The position numbers and the translations under genes are program-made. The notes beneath the pieces were generated by a model, which worked only from the letters and a program-made list of their open reading frames with translations, had not been told where the DNA came from and made no database searches. From Spirometra erinaceieuropaei (lineage: Eukaryota > Platyhelminthes > Cestoda > Diphyllobothriidea > Diphyllobothriidae), in the NCBI GenBank assembly GCA_902702965.1, contig CACRXP010000642.1:13191-77190 (forward strand): DNA of 64,000 nucleotides, given 5' to 3'. Below, one piece after another: positions 10,550-21,209 of the stretch (position 1 is its first letter; every line of letters starts with the position of its first letter).

Positions 10550-11800
10550 TTTGGTTATTCACTTTGCTGCCATGTCATTGGTTACAGCGAAAGGTTGAGT
10601 GACAACTGTTTGCTTTCGCGGTCGTCTGTATGTCATTTTATTAAAGACATTTCATCAATGCGAACCAGAGAAGAATTTTGAATGACAGACAATAAGTCAC
10701 GTACTCACCCTGGATCTCATTTTGAGGTCTACGTGGTGAATTCATTTTCAATATCCTTTCGTGTTCCAGTAATCTTGTCAAGAAAACTCAGCCTGCTGTA
10801 GCGAAACCAGCAGAATTAACTATACTTGTTAAAAATCTTGGACAGCTTGTTTTCTTAGAAGGATTTATCGGGCTACCTTCGCTTAAATGGCTTATGCATT
10901 TTTACTCCGCACGGGAAAACTCCGTCGAAGACACTGTCATATGTTTGGGTCGTGTGATCCGTCTTGATATGTCTAGCTATGCAAATGGGCGCAGGAGGCT
11001 TCCTATCGTCTTAAAGTGTATCATACGGGCTGGCCCGATGTTTTTCCTTTTGCAGCTCAATTGCCTTCAGTTTAGCAGATCGTATGCTCTACTAACAAAG
11101 AAATAATGCCCTTTTAAGGAAAAAAGCTTCAAATTAACAAAGCACAACTGAAAAATTCCTCGAATTTCCAGGGCCTTTGTCTGTAAGATTTGCGCCTGCC
11201 CAATGGTGCATCTTGTCCATAACATTCACCGTTTACTGAACACCCTACTATGGCGGGTCTGCTGAATATCTCCAGAGGCCTTTTGATTTTAATGCTTATT
11301 TGACCTGTAAGGGAATTTTACTTCCTTTTGATAATGTCCCTATGCATTTAGGACTATGCCTAACATTTAGAATATCACAGTAACTTGGTATAAACCCAAT
11401 CCTGCTCCAGCTGAAGAATATATGACCATATTCAGTGATTACATGGTGATAGATCATTGTGTATTGCAGTCTCCGTTTGGGAGGCGTTCCTGTCCACCCA
11501 CTCATCTGCCATGAGCGTTAGTCAACAGCGAAAACAATTACAATGCGCGATCGAGCTCATAATAGGTTGGTCGAAATTCCGAACTTGAATATACTTTTTC
11601 TTCCGACATAAAATTTGAACACATTGTGCTTTCTACCAAACAATTAAAAGGAAGGATACTTTCGCATAGCTTTCGTAAAATATATTACATAACCCAATCA
11701 AAAACAAGTGTGAAAAATGCAGGCAGTCAATGTTTACCGAGTGTGGTTCTAGTAGGAGGTAGAAAAGGAGTGCATCAAAAGACGACATCAAGGTCATTCC
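10550..11800. other. No gene recognised
   Basis: Upstream region of the cysteine-module gene. Short frames only (for example 10894-11106 +), with no splice support. Confidence 0.5.
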
Positions 11801-11930
11801 GAAATACTATAAGGACGTCCTGCACGATAAGCAATTTTTCCACCCCTTCTAAGTAATGCTTATTTATCGAAACCGCATTACAGCATTTCGGCCAAATATT
11901 TCATGACATTAGTCACACATTGCTTTCATT
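11800..11930. repeat. Dispersed repeat, copy 2
   Basis: Second copy of the repeat at 1-125, same orientation, moderately diverged, ending in ATTTCATGACATTAGTCACA. Confidence 0.4.
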
Positions 11931-11934
11931 GCTG

Positions 11935-13458
11935 CTAGTGAGTCCAACTTCTTGCGACAATAGTGTCCGTTAACAACTCTAGATCCCAGAAAACATGTTA
12001 CACTCTGCTCGCCAAACTTGATTAAGTGCCTTTGAAGCACTTAAACCTCTGCGATAATTAGTTCGCACGCCTGTGTCACTCCTTCAATTGCAGGAATTAT
12101 TTAGGCAAGGAATCAATCATGAGGCTCAAAGAATAAATCTAGATTTGACGCATAAGTAGTTAAATCTGGGAATTCAGACTTCCTTTTTGTTAACTAGCAA
12201 CAGGAGGATTGAATCAGTGGTAGGGAATTTGTTGATCATGCAGATTGGCTGAATTTTAATCTCATTGTCTTAACGATGGCCAGCGTCACCTCCTTTGAAT
12301 TCCTCGATTGATGCACGATGTCGGCACAACACTCCTTCTCTTGCCGTCGACACCGTACCTTGTAATCCAAACTAACCGTTCGGGATACTACGCTCTCTGG
12401 TTTTTGGAGCATCGTTGCCGAGCATATTTCTTAAGTACACGCTTAGGACAGGGAAATAATTTACGCGTGAAATGGTCTTTACTGGTATAAGACGTGAACA
12501 TCATCAGATCGTTATTGAGCACCACCCTATTTATATAAGAAGGGTTTATCAACCCCCTCTTTAGTTTACAAAATGCGCAGCGTCACTATGGGTGCGTAAG
12601 TCAATCAAAACTGCTCTGAACAAAGTATCATTTTTGACTTTTCTGAGGATGATGCAGTCATTGTCTTCTTTTTTATCTCAGGTGTTCATGTGGTTTATGA
12701 TGGCTGCTAACTCACATTTTATCATTATAGTCCCATTTCTGGTGTATTACCATAGTTTCTGAATGCGATCATTTCAGCACGTTGCTATTTGATCCAAGTT
12801 GTTCATGGCTCTCAGCTGGCAATGTACGTTTTTTTCAGTTGCACGCTATGAATACATTTAAATTTTTCGAATAACGCGGCTACGCAAGTTTGGACTTTGA
12901 ACACCTCTCAATGATATGATCTAAGGTATTCAAGAAATCTGCCATCCGGCCCACCATTGCCATTTCTTTCGATTTGTTCTGACTCTGGCTTTTGCGTTTT
13001 ACACAATCTGATTGGACCGAAAACACAATTATTCGTAATGGTTAATTTTCTAGGAATTAAATCCAAAATTTATAGGTGGATTCATGGAAATGAGGTCAGT
13101 GAACGTCATAAACTGCTCAATTAAACCTTTACTAAGTAATGTGTTATTTTAACCACAATACTGCAGGCAACGTCTGAGTACCGTGAACAAGCCTTGGAGA
13201 CACTTTTCCAAACCCTGATCCCAATTACCAGTCTCCAGTAAATGCTAGTGAACGTGTACTCAGCAGCCCCTTAGGAGGGCAATTCCCACTTTTCTAGGTG
13301 AACCGCACGATATTTATTGGAATACAAATATATAAAAATAGTGACAAACAAACGCTGTCGAAATCACCACGTGACGTCAATCGTCGTCGTAATTTTCGAT
13401 TGAAGCGAAAACGCGAGACTGAATGACGCTATTTTCTTTCCCCCCTTATCGCTACAAG
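11935..13458. other. No gene recognised
   Basis: AT-rich sequence with no long frame; nothing recognised. Confidence 0.5.
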
Positions 13459-13555
13459 GCCTTCAAAGTGCAGACTGTTGTTTCGAAATTTCACTCTCCT
13501 GACTACTTACTCAGGAACAACTGTTTGCTCGTCACCACAGAGAAGGAAGTCTCTG
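13459..13555 (+). CDS. Candidate internal exon, unknown product
   Basis: Acceptor after CCCCCTTATCGCTACAAG and a strong donor (TCTCTG then GTGAGG) bound 97 bases open in one frame, phase 0 to phase 1. The residues include FKVQTVVSKFHSPDYLL and one Cys. No family is recognised and no partner exon was found. Confidence 0.3.
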
Positions 13556-13761
13556 GTGAGGCGATATTGGGGTATATTTTCACATCACATGCACCTTTTC
13601 TTCCATACCTTAATGTCTGACATGCGAGGTCACGAATCTTCTCTCATGCGACAGTGAAATGTAGAATGGAATCCGTCAAGTTCTGGCTCATCAGTGTTCT
13701 GAAGTTCCATCCGATGACATACTTCATTTTTGACGGTGAGTGACATGAATAGAATACTTGT

Positions 13762-13935
13762 AGGTTCCCCGATTTTAGGACTCATAGTCATAACACTCCC
13801 AAACTGTTACAGTCACTAGCCTTCCGACAATACAGACCGAAGTCCTGGGTTCGGTATGTGGATGATGCATTTGTCGAAATCGCACATTTCCATGTGTTAA
13901 CGATCAAAGACGTTTTTTCAATAACGACTTTCCTT
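13762..13935 (+). pseudogene. RT catalytic fragment, family C PLE
   Basis: The + strand frame gives MGSPILGLIV, then SLAFRQYRPKSWVRYVDDAF, matching the palm region of PLE RTs around the YVDD box. It loses homology after about 13935. Confidence 0.65.
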
Positions 13936-14325
13936 TTATGCATTTTGCCATGAAAGCGGATTAAAACAGCCAGCGGATCTTTGCTGACGACCCTGTCTGC
14001 TGCTAATATTGTGGCGGCGTAAAGACCGAAGTCTTCTGGACGGCGATACAGGCCATGGCAGTACTGAACTTCAACAGCAACCACTTAGTAAGCAACATAC
14101 ATACTTACCTAACTGTGCTATATCGGTGCGTTGAGGCGCATCACAGTGAACTGGAAAATAAGGTTGCCGAATTTCGAAATCATCTGTGGATGTCCGCAAC
14201 AAAGAGGTAATAAATGCAATCAGGTTGACCGGTATGCGCGGGAACGGGGTGCGCAACGAGCTCGCGCTGAAAATGCGAAAATGCAATATCTCAGGTTAGC
14301 AAAAGTAAGAGATCCGGGTCGGTAA

Positions 14326-14419
14326 TCTGAGGATAATGATTTGCTCACCGGATCGGGGGACTTTTCTGGCTGACGTTTCGAAGAGCTGGGGCTGCTCTCC
14401 ATTGTCAAAGCGTCAAGTG
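14326..14419. repeat. 94-bp inverted repeat, left arm, with PLE hairpin motif
   Basis: Reverse complement of 15512-15605 with only about three or four differences. It contains the conserved PLE end motif CGAAACGTCAGCCAG (minus strand) preceded by a GAGC/GCTC hairpin. Confidence 0.85.
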
Positions 14420-14429
14420 ACGTGGAGCA

Positions 14430-15474
14430 CCTTAAATAATTACTGAACTCGGTTGACCAGAATATCCAATTCACGATGGAAGCCGAAACAAACAACTAAC
14501 TTCCCTTCCTCGATGTCCTTGTGCGTCGGTGTGCAACTAGACAGTTACAAACTACCGTTTTCAGAAAAGCCACCAACACACGACAACTACTACACTTTAA
14601 TGGCAATCACCTCCTCTCTCACAAACGCAGCTGTGTCCGTACTCTGTTCCAAAGATTTTAAACACATTGCAGCACACCAGCCGACAAAAGAGTTGAACGA
14701 AAATATCTGCATGATCTCTTTCGAACCACTGGATACCCAAGCCACTTCATCAAGCAAATCAAGCGCCGAGTAAACAGACGACGGCCACAAGAAGAACCAC
14801 CCGAAGTCTGGAGGGCTATTCCTTACATTAAAGGAGTCTCCGAGGCGGTTTTAAGACTGCTACAACCCGCCAGGTTAGGTATTGCCCATCGACCCCAGGC
14901 AACAATTCGTCGCCTTTTGATGCAACCCAAAGACATACTGCCACCCACTGAAACCTCAGCAGTTGTCTATCAAATACGTTGTAAGGATGGAGACTGCAAC
15001 TACGTTGGGGAAACCGGACGGAAATTGCAGACCCGCCTACATGTGTACAAATTGGCAACACGAAGACTTGACCCAAACTCACAGTTTGCGTCTCACATCG
15101 GGGAAACCGGTCACAGTTTTGATTTTCAAGGAGCAGCCTTCTTAGGCAGGGGCACCTCAAAGACTTAGCGTCTCACACTTGAGGCTTGGTACTCAGATGC
15201 CAACTCCATCAACAGGAATCTAGACTTTCCTTCGGCCTATAAAGTCCTACGTCACTACATACACCGTGACGAAGACAAGACAATCACACGGAGCCTAAGA
15301 ATGCCGAGCAAACACGGCCTGTCGACCACTTCACCCAAAAGGGGAACGCAAACGCAACCAACCCCAATTGAGGTGACGACACGAATTACAGGAGGCCACC
15401 AACATTCACAGACGACGGCCAGTAGGCCAAGGCAGCGGAAGAAGAAAAAAATCGATCAGCCCAGGGCCAACTAA
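14430..15474 (+). pseudogene. RT C-terminus and GIY-YIG endonuclease, family C PLE
   Basis: A frame from about 14430 reads through the RT thumb (LPFLDVLVRR after one stop, then TTVFRKATNT). A further break leads into a long endonuclease frame from about 14767. It shows IPYIKGVSEAV, VVYQIRC (GIY-like), YVGETGRKLQTR (YIG-like), ASHIGETGHSF and LEAWYS, the Glu expected for the active site. One in-frame TAG at 15166 is the only break in the endonuclease; the frame continues to a basic tail ending at 15474. This is among the best-preserved PLE endonucleases in the window. Confidence 0.8.
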
Positions 15475-15511
15475 TGCGGCAGTCTATTCAAAAATGCTGA
15501 TCGATTTTTTT

Positions 15512-15605
15512 CACTTGACGCTTTGACAATAGAGAGCAGCCCCAGCTCTTCGAAACGTCAGCCAGAAAAGTCCCCCGATCCGGTGAGCAATTCATTCTCC
15601 TCAGA
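15512..15605. repeat. 94-bp inverted repeat, right arm, with PLE hairpin motif
   Basis: Partner of 14326-14419. The + strand reads GAGAGC, loop, GCTCTTCGAAACGTCAGCC. It lies just past the endonuclease stop, where a PLE 3' end is expected. Confidence 0.85.
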
Positions 15606-15609
15606 ATGC

Positions 15610-17455
15610 AATATCTTTGTTCAGGGTGTGCAAATATTTGTAATTTCAGTTCAGTGTGATTATTTGCCGCAGTATGGGTTGACCAAGAGCAGGCAAATGT
15701 GTGAAGAAGCCTGTCCATTATCGCGTGGAATTGACTCTACAGCAGCTAGGCTATCAGATAAGATAAAATTTGTTTTCCGACAAAACGGTAGAAAATTAGC
15801 CGAATGTCTAGATTTCGGGAACACGACGAACGATGCAGCAATGGGTGTTAAAATAGGGAGGGGTCTACCTGCCTAAAGACTGAATTTTTGCATGCCTAGA
15901 CATGTCGTTTTAGTTTAATCTTTTCTCGCATTTGCATTTTCTGTCAAATCTACAGATTTTTAGAAAATGTCTATCAACGTTCTTGCATAGAAGCCAGGGC
16001 GTTAATTCTTGCACCACAGATTTAGCCTTGACGGACAGGCGTCTCAGCAGACATATCGTTTAGTTTTTCCAACCCCAATCAATTCAACAGTCAGATAGAC
16101 AGATAGGGAATTGAAATGCGTGAGTGCTGTCTGATCCATTTGCCCTCATGTTCGCAATACAATTTCTTTTCTTCTGATTTCTTTGGTCTGCATGGAATAA
16201 CAAAATTAATTTACACTGAAACCACCACCAATTACGTGGTGGACTTTTTAAAGCGGGCCTACCACTCGTCTCAAGATACCCCAGATATCAACTTGAAATT
16301 AGCCTAACTTCAAGCGTTCTTTGGGTGCCGTCAACGTGCAGTAGTTAAGCCAGAGTTTTCCTTTAAATTAAACTAGCGTAATCGGCCAAGCCATTGAGAG
16401 GATGACCTAAAAATATTTTAGTTTTAAGTGTAAGTTCACTTTGTGCAGGTAATAAGCCCTCCATTTTCTTTTTGCGGAATGCGGAACATCACTGTACGTA
16501 TACAATGAAGAAGTAGGAAGTTTTTCCCGGAAACAATCGACTCTGCAATAGAAATAGGGTGTCACCAAACCTCATGAATTCATCCAAAAAACTCCAAGAC
16601 CTAAAAGTGCACTTCTCATCGGATTGCTAAATTAGCATAGATCATTGGACAAGCGAAGACCATGGGAAACAAGATGAAACCCTAAATGTTCTTAGTGCTA
16701 ACCAGTTGGCAGTTACGTATTTGCACGTCACTTGTATCTAATCCAGTAGCATATCAAAACACAAGTGCATTGAGCACACAACTTGGCCGCGTAAACACTG
16801 AACTGGACCCCGTGCCCGTCAAAAACAGCCAAAACGTCAACAGATACAATCAGCAAACCAACCTTCAACAATTCTGCTACGCAACGCGTATGTTCTCTGG
16901 ACATGATTGGCTTGCTCAAAGAAATAAAATTTGTCGTCTGCAAGATCATATGTACCAGTTACGACTAAATCTATTGTGGTCAGACTGTGAAATGTGACTC
17001 AGCCGTCACGCAGGAATTCCAGCAAACAGTGATGAGATGAGATCATGTAGCAAAGAATCGTTACGTAATGTGTATATATATATATATATGTATATATCGG
17101 GACGTTTTGCCAGAAGTTTGAAATTAGAAAATGTGTGCGATTCGCAAACGTCTCACGCGAGAACTGTTATAGTTTTTGCACAAATGCCGAAAAAGAAGAT
17201 TTTGCAAAAAATTGTCCAAGTAGAACCTGCCATTAGAACTCTTCAAGGATATAAAATTGCATTATATTGCGGCTAAACCATGCTTGGTGTCTTTGTATCC
17301 AGTGCCCTTGTTCAGACTTCAGAAATTCCAAACACCCAAAGAACAGCATATGCAATGCTGTCGAGATACTCTTCCTAGACAATTAGTTAAATCTCAAAGC
17401 GAATCAATCGCCTATGTTTTCACCATCGAAAGACAGAAAATGGGGTGTATTTAAA
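15610..17455. other. No gene recognised
   Basis: Frames at 15523-15876, 16116-16307 and 16686-16997 (+) have no splice or domain support. A short TA microsatellite lies at about 17070-17098. Confidence 0.5.
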
Positions 17456-17517
17456 AATAAAACTGGATGGCGATCTCCAAATGAATTCCTAAAAACCGAA
17501 ATTGCTCTACAAAAGTA

Positions 17518-18640
17518 GTGAACCTGTCAGCAGGAAAAATTACAACACCCAAAGAGAGAGTATTTTCCAAGGGAATGAAAAATAATATATCCGACGCAAA
17601 ATACGTAAACTTTCTTGCAAACTTGGAGTCCATAATATCAGCAGAAAATTGTACAGATAAAGGAGCATCAACTGCGATATCAAATAAGGCAGATTATAAC
17701 AAAAACATATTGTCATTAATAAAGGATACATCAACCTACAAACCTCTTGCCCCGGACCATAGTAAAGCGCAGAGTATGCTCATTGAAAAAGTCCTAAAAT
17801 GTATTACAGGAAAGAAGTAAATATCAGGAGATTTTGCCAAATCCTTACGATAAACGGAACCAGCCACTCTTAAAATCTATGGACCACGTGAGGTTCAAAA
17901 ACCGGAAGTACCACTTCGAGTCATAGTATTGTTGATCGGTGCACCTAATTACAAGATTTTTAAATTGCTCTTCCATACATTCTATCAGTTGACAAAGGAT
18001 TGGTAAGCATTAGCCAACAATTCAATTGAGGTTCCGGACAAATTGCAAGGACTGCGAATTGCAGAAGATGTAATAATAGTCTCCTTTGAGGTCGTCTCTC
18101 TGTTCATCTCCATACCATTGAATTAAGCAAGGTAATGCAAAAAATAACGCCCACAGTACTAGGAAAAGGATACCCCTACATCTACTTTGTTAGAAGTCTT
18201 AGACCTTTTGTCTAGAAATGGACATTTGATTTGCATAAGAAAATTACCAACAACCGAGGGTAGCTCCTAACGGATCATCTAACTATATTCGTCTCGCAGA
18301 ACTCACGATGCAGAAATAAGAGGCTGTTGCCTGACCACTACTTGACCTCAAATTGTGGGTACGTTATGTTTATGACGCGTATGTCATTGTTAGAAGTGAT
18401 CAGCTGGAAACACTCCGCAATATTATTAATTCGACACTCTCAAGGATGACATTCACAATCGAAAACAGGCTGACAACAAACTCCCGTTTATTGATGTCGT
18501 CATATAAAAACGCCTGTAGGGACATTTCACCTTTCGGTTTACCGCAAGGAAAGCTACGCGGAACTTCTTTTACAAAACGAGAGCAGTCATCCGATCTCTC
18601 ACAAACGGAGTGCCGTGAACGGTTTCCTTAACTGAGCAAG
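17518..18640 (+). pseudogene. Reverse transcriptase, family B PLE
   Basis: The first open part (17518-17820) includes NLSAGKITTPKERVFSKGMK and DKGASTAISNKADYNKN, the PLE RT N-terminus. Remnants of LFTSIP (LFISIPLN) occur near 18100. The catalytic box is altered (VRYVYDAYVIV near 18356): the first Asp of YVDD is Tyr. Stops and frameshifts occur throughout. Confidence 0.75.
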
Positions 18641-18837
18641 AGCTTACTGCCCTATCAACAAAGCATATTGAACACAACTGAATTATTTGATTAGACTGTT
18701 TACCCCGAATGGGTATTCAAGATATTTTGTACACCGATGAACGAGACGACAGAGACCTGAAAAAAATACAAGAATCTAATTGGTTCCGATCAGGCGCCGA
18801 ACCAAAAAACTGGTGAACACTTCCGTACATTGAGAAT

Positions 18838-19290
18838 GTGTGCGAACTATTTGGAAGACAGCTGACGAACCATCAAATGCATGTGGTTCACAAGTCAAAG
18901 ACTATACTTCATAATCAGGTTGTAGACCGTAAGTATAGAGTTGGTTATTTACATATGAAGGAAGTCGTCCATAAGATAACATGCAAGACTTTTAATGCAG
19001 TTTACTGTCGTCATACTCGTAGAACAGCCTCCACGAGAATAAATGAACATTGGATGTCCTTAAAAAGACAAGACCAATTGTGCCAAGTTGCCATGCATAT
19101 GTTGGAAATTGGACACCCATTCGCCTGGGACGGGAATCGTACTGTCGGTCTGCTCATATAAGAAGGGCCGTGAATCTTTAAGGGCCATGCATTCTGATAA
19201 CTCATGCAAGAACGGACACGTAGAATTGGATAAGGTGTACCACAGCCTCAAGGATAAGTGGAAAAGGCATTGGTCAATCGGGATATTTCG
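18838..19290 (+). pseudogene. GIY-YIG endonuclease, family B PLE
   Basis: The 107-codon frame reads VVHKITCKTFNAVYCRH, a degenerate GIY-YIG (usual Y-x-G-x-T replaced), then STRINEH and a C-terminal QVAMHMLEIGHPFAW. A frameshift near 19158 restores KKGRESLRAMHSDN, where the catalytic Glu region lies. It aligns with the minus-strand copy at 19602-20093. Confidence 0.75.
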
Positions 19291-19601
19291 CCATCAGGAG
19301 TGACTGGGCCAAATCGATATTTAAAGGTATGTTTAAATGTTAACTGTTTTGCACGCCTACTTCACGTCTGAGGACGACTTGGGGAACCAGGGTCGAAATT
19401 ATAAAATAACATTTGTTCGTTATTTCCAAATAAATTATACCTTTAGAAAGGTATATATATTTAAGAAGATGAAATTCTTGTAAAGACAGTAAACTTTAAC
19501 GTGTAAATTTTCGAGACTGGTTCCTGAGCTCGTGTTTAGACAAGGGACGTGCAAAAACAATTAACTTCCAGACCGAATCTGGCAAAAGATTCTACGATTA
19601 G

Positions 19602-20093
19602 CTAAATTGTTTTTCTCGGGATTGGTTGAGTCACTTTGAATCTGTCGTTAACGATTTTGTATGTGGCATATAAATCGATATACCCGTTGATGAATATCTC
19701 ATCTGAGTGCATTGCCTCCAGGAATTCGCGACCCTCTCTTATTGGGCAGGCGCCAACAATGCGAGTGTTTTCCCATGCGAATTTGTGCCCAGTGTCTAAT
19801 GTGTGCATGACCACCTGGGATAGAAGGTTGCGTCCCTTTACAGCCAATTGATGTTTATGTATACGGGTTAACACAGATTTCCCAGTTTGGCCATTATAGA
19901 CGGCATCAAAACTAGGACATTGAATGTTGCAGACAACGCCTTTCCTTTTGAGGTATCCAACCCTGTCCTTAGGATGTACAAGCTGTAAGCGTAAGGTAGT
20001 TGCCGGCTGGTGTGTTATACGTAATTGGTACTTTTTAAATTGTCTTTCGACTCGTTCAGATGCTGGTGTCCATGTATTGACGCATATAGTCAT
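19602..20093 (-). CDS. GIY-YIG endonuclease, family B PLE copy 2
   Basis: An open frame of 163 codons, the longest family B endonuclease here. VVCNIQCPSFDAVYNGQTGK (GIY-YIG core) is followed by SVLTRIHKHQ, VVMHTLDTGHKFAW and REGREFLEAMHSD, which carries the expected Glu. The upstream part (WTPASERVERQF) links to the RT. It is open but isolated from an intact RT, so it is a relic or a domain read from a larger broken polyprotein. Confidence 0.75.
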   Translation of the reverse strand: MTICVNTWTPASERVERQFKKYQLRITHQPATTLRLQLVHPKDRVGYLKRKGVVCNIQCPSFDAVYNGQTGKSVLTRIHKHQLAVKGRNLLSQVVMHTLDTGHKFAWENTRIVGACPIREGREFLEAMHSDEIFINGYIDLYATYKIVNDRFKVTQPIPRKTI

Positions 20094-20182
20094 GCGGGTA
20101 CCTCATTGAAAGGACAGTTTGTAGACGCATTTAATTTCTCCTCGATAACTTGTTTCATCAGAGCAGTTGGTTTTGGTTCGAT

Positions 20183-20398
20183 TCAGAAGGCTGTAGACTG
20201 TGCTCCGTTTGTAAGAGACAGGGTGGTTACCCTCGAAGTGTAGGATGATCTCTGATTACGCCTCTCTGCGATAAACTGAGCGTGCAGTGATCTATCGGTT
20301 TTTGGACGGACAAGAATATCCAGGAATGAGAGTTGTCGATCAGCTTCTCCTCTGAAAGTAAGCGTGATTCCTGGAAATGTAGAGTAAATGTTGTGTGT
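20183..20398 (-). pseudogene. RT thumb region, family B PLE copy 2
   Basis: The frame reads HNIYSTFPGITLTFRGEADR, then QLSFLDILVRPKTD, the conserved LPFLDVLV block that follows YVDD in PLE RTs. It is cut off on its 5' side by the inserted repeat. Confidence 0.7.
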
Positions 20399-20712
20399 CA
20401 AGTGGGCGTTTGACTCTCACTGTTGTGGTTAGGATCTCACTCGATCCGATTCTGTCCGCCTGCCAGCTTGCTACTGGCGACAACGAACGCTGTGTCATAG
20501 GACACATACCAAATATAATACATAGGCAGCTCGCTAAGAGTGCAACATGCCATACGCAGACAGCTGTTTCACGGTCGTTACCGATCATCAGTACGTCATA
20601 GGCCTTATGAAGTAAGGTATATAAGCATATCAAGTAGGCGTTTGACTCTCACTGTTGTGGTTGGGATCTCACTCGATCTCATTCTGTCCTCCCACCAGCT
20701 TGCTACTGGCGG
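20399..20712. repeat. Insertion with about 82-bp direct terminal repeats inside PLE RT
   Basis: 20399-20480 and 20631-20712 are direct repeats (shared GCGTTTGACTCTCACTGTTG, then CAGCTTGCTACTGGCG) bracketing about 150 bases. The block separates RT motif YVxDTF from the FLDILV block of the same PLE. A third, diverged copy lies at 57178-57285. Confidence 0.65.
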
Positions 20713-20815
20713 AGGAGATTCAAGTGATCTTTCTTGACAATGACAAAAGTGTCATACACATATCGCAGATGTAGATTCAAACTGACTCAACTAATGCCGA
20801 GAAGACGAATTTAAC

Positions 20816-21208
20816 TAATCATAGAATATTTTTGTCAGACATGGTTTGGGAGTTAGTTGTATTTGCATGCCCGTTGTCTGAAGAAGAGCCGGGAAACAAT
20901 TCTCGAAAATTTACACAATACGGCTTACTGTTTCGTAAATAATTCCATCTTCCTAATGATATCTCTTTGAATGTACGTTTTTCAATATTTATATCTATGC
21001 GTGAAGATTCGAGGTCAAATGTATTACCGTGTTTGTCATTCACCGAGGAAGACGAAAAAAAGGAGTTGATTTCATGGACCAGATTGTTTACAAACGAACG
21101 TTTCGAAACCACTTTCGTTTCCATCATCAGATTCGGTAGCTGGTGTTTCCTGCTGGCCTTGATTTGTTCTTTAGTTTGTAATTTCTTAAGCCATTGGTCT
21201 AAATGCAT
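20816..21208 (-). other. Possible PLE 5' region with hairpin motif
   Basis: A 129-codon open frame without a recognised domain, serine- and lysine-rich. Its early part covers the PLE-like hairpin motif at 21095-21130 (minus: CTGATGATGG, hairpin, CGAAACGTTCG). It may be the 5' flank of family B copy 2 or a separate fragment. Confidence 0.3.
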
Positions 21209-21209
21209 A

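Larger units (their letters stand above)
13762..15605 (+). mobile_element. Penelope-like element, family C copy 1
   Basis: An RT fragment (13762-13935) with MGSP and the catalytic WVRYVDDAF is followed by about 500 bases of unrelated or inverted DNA. PLE coding then resumes at 14430 and runs to 15474. A 94-base inverted repeat (14326-14419 versus 15512-15605) brackets the C-terminal half. The order suggests a 5'-truncated copy with an inverted end inserted into, or rearranged with, an older copy. Confidence 0.75.
17460..19412 (+). mobile_element. Penelope-like element, family B copy 1
   Basis: Plus-strand PLE: the N-terminal region near 17500, RT (17518-18640, broken) and GIY-YIG endonuclease (18838-19290, frameshifted). 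The 3' end carries a motif at 19371-19412 (CACGTCTGAGGACGAC, hairpin, GGTCGAAATT) also seen at the ends of the other two family B copies. Confidence 0.8.
19507..20815 (-). mobile_element. Penelope-like element, family B copy 2, interrupted
   Basis: A minus-strand PLE faces copy 1 tail to tail. The RT piece at 20815-20716 holds LRYVYDTFVIVKKDHLN. A foreign block (20399-20712) follows, then RT continues at 20398-20183 and the endonuclease at 20093-19602. The 3' motif lies at 19507-19552. Only about 95 bases separate its end motif from that of copy 1. Confidence 0.75.

Noticed and set aside
13788..14084. 98-codon minus frame
   Set aside because: Partly antisense of the RT fragment with RYVDDAF; the rest has no support.
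17070..17098. CRISPR-like or other array
   Set aside because: Simple TA microsatellite; no spacer-repeat structure anywhere in the window.
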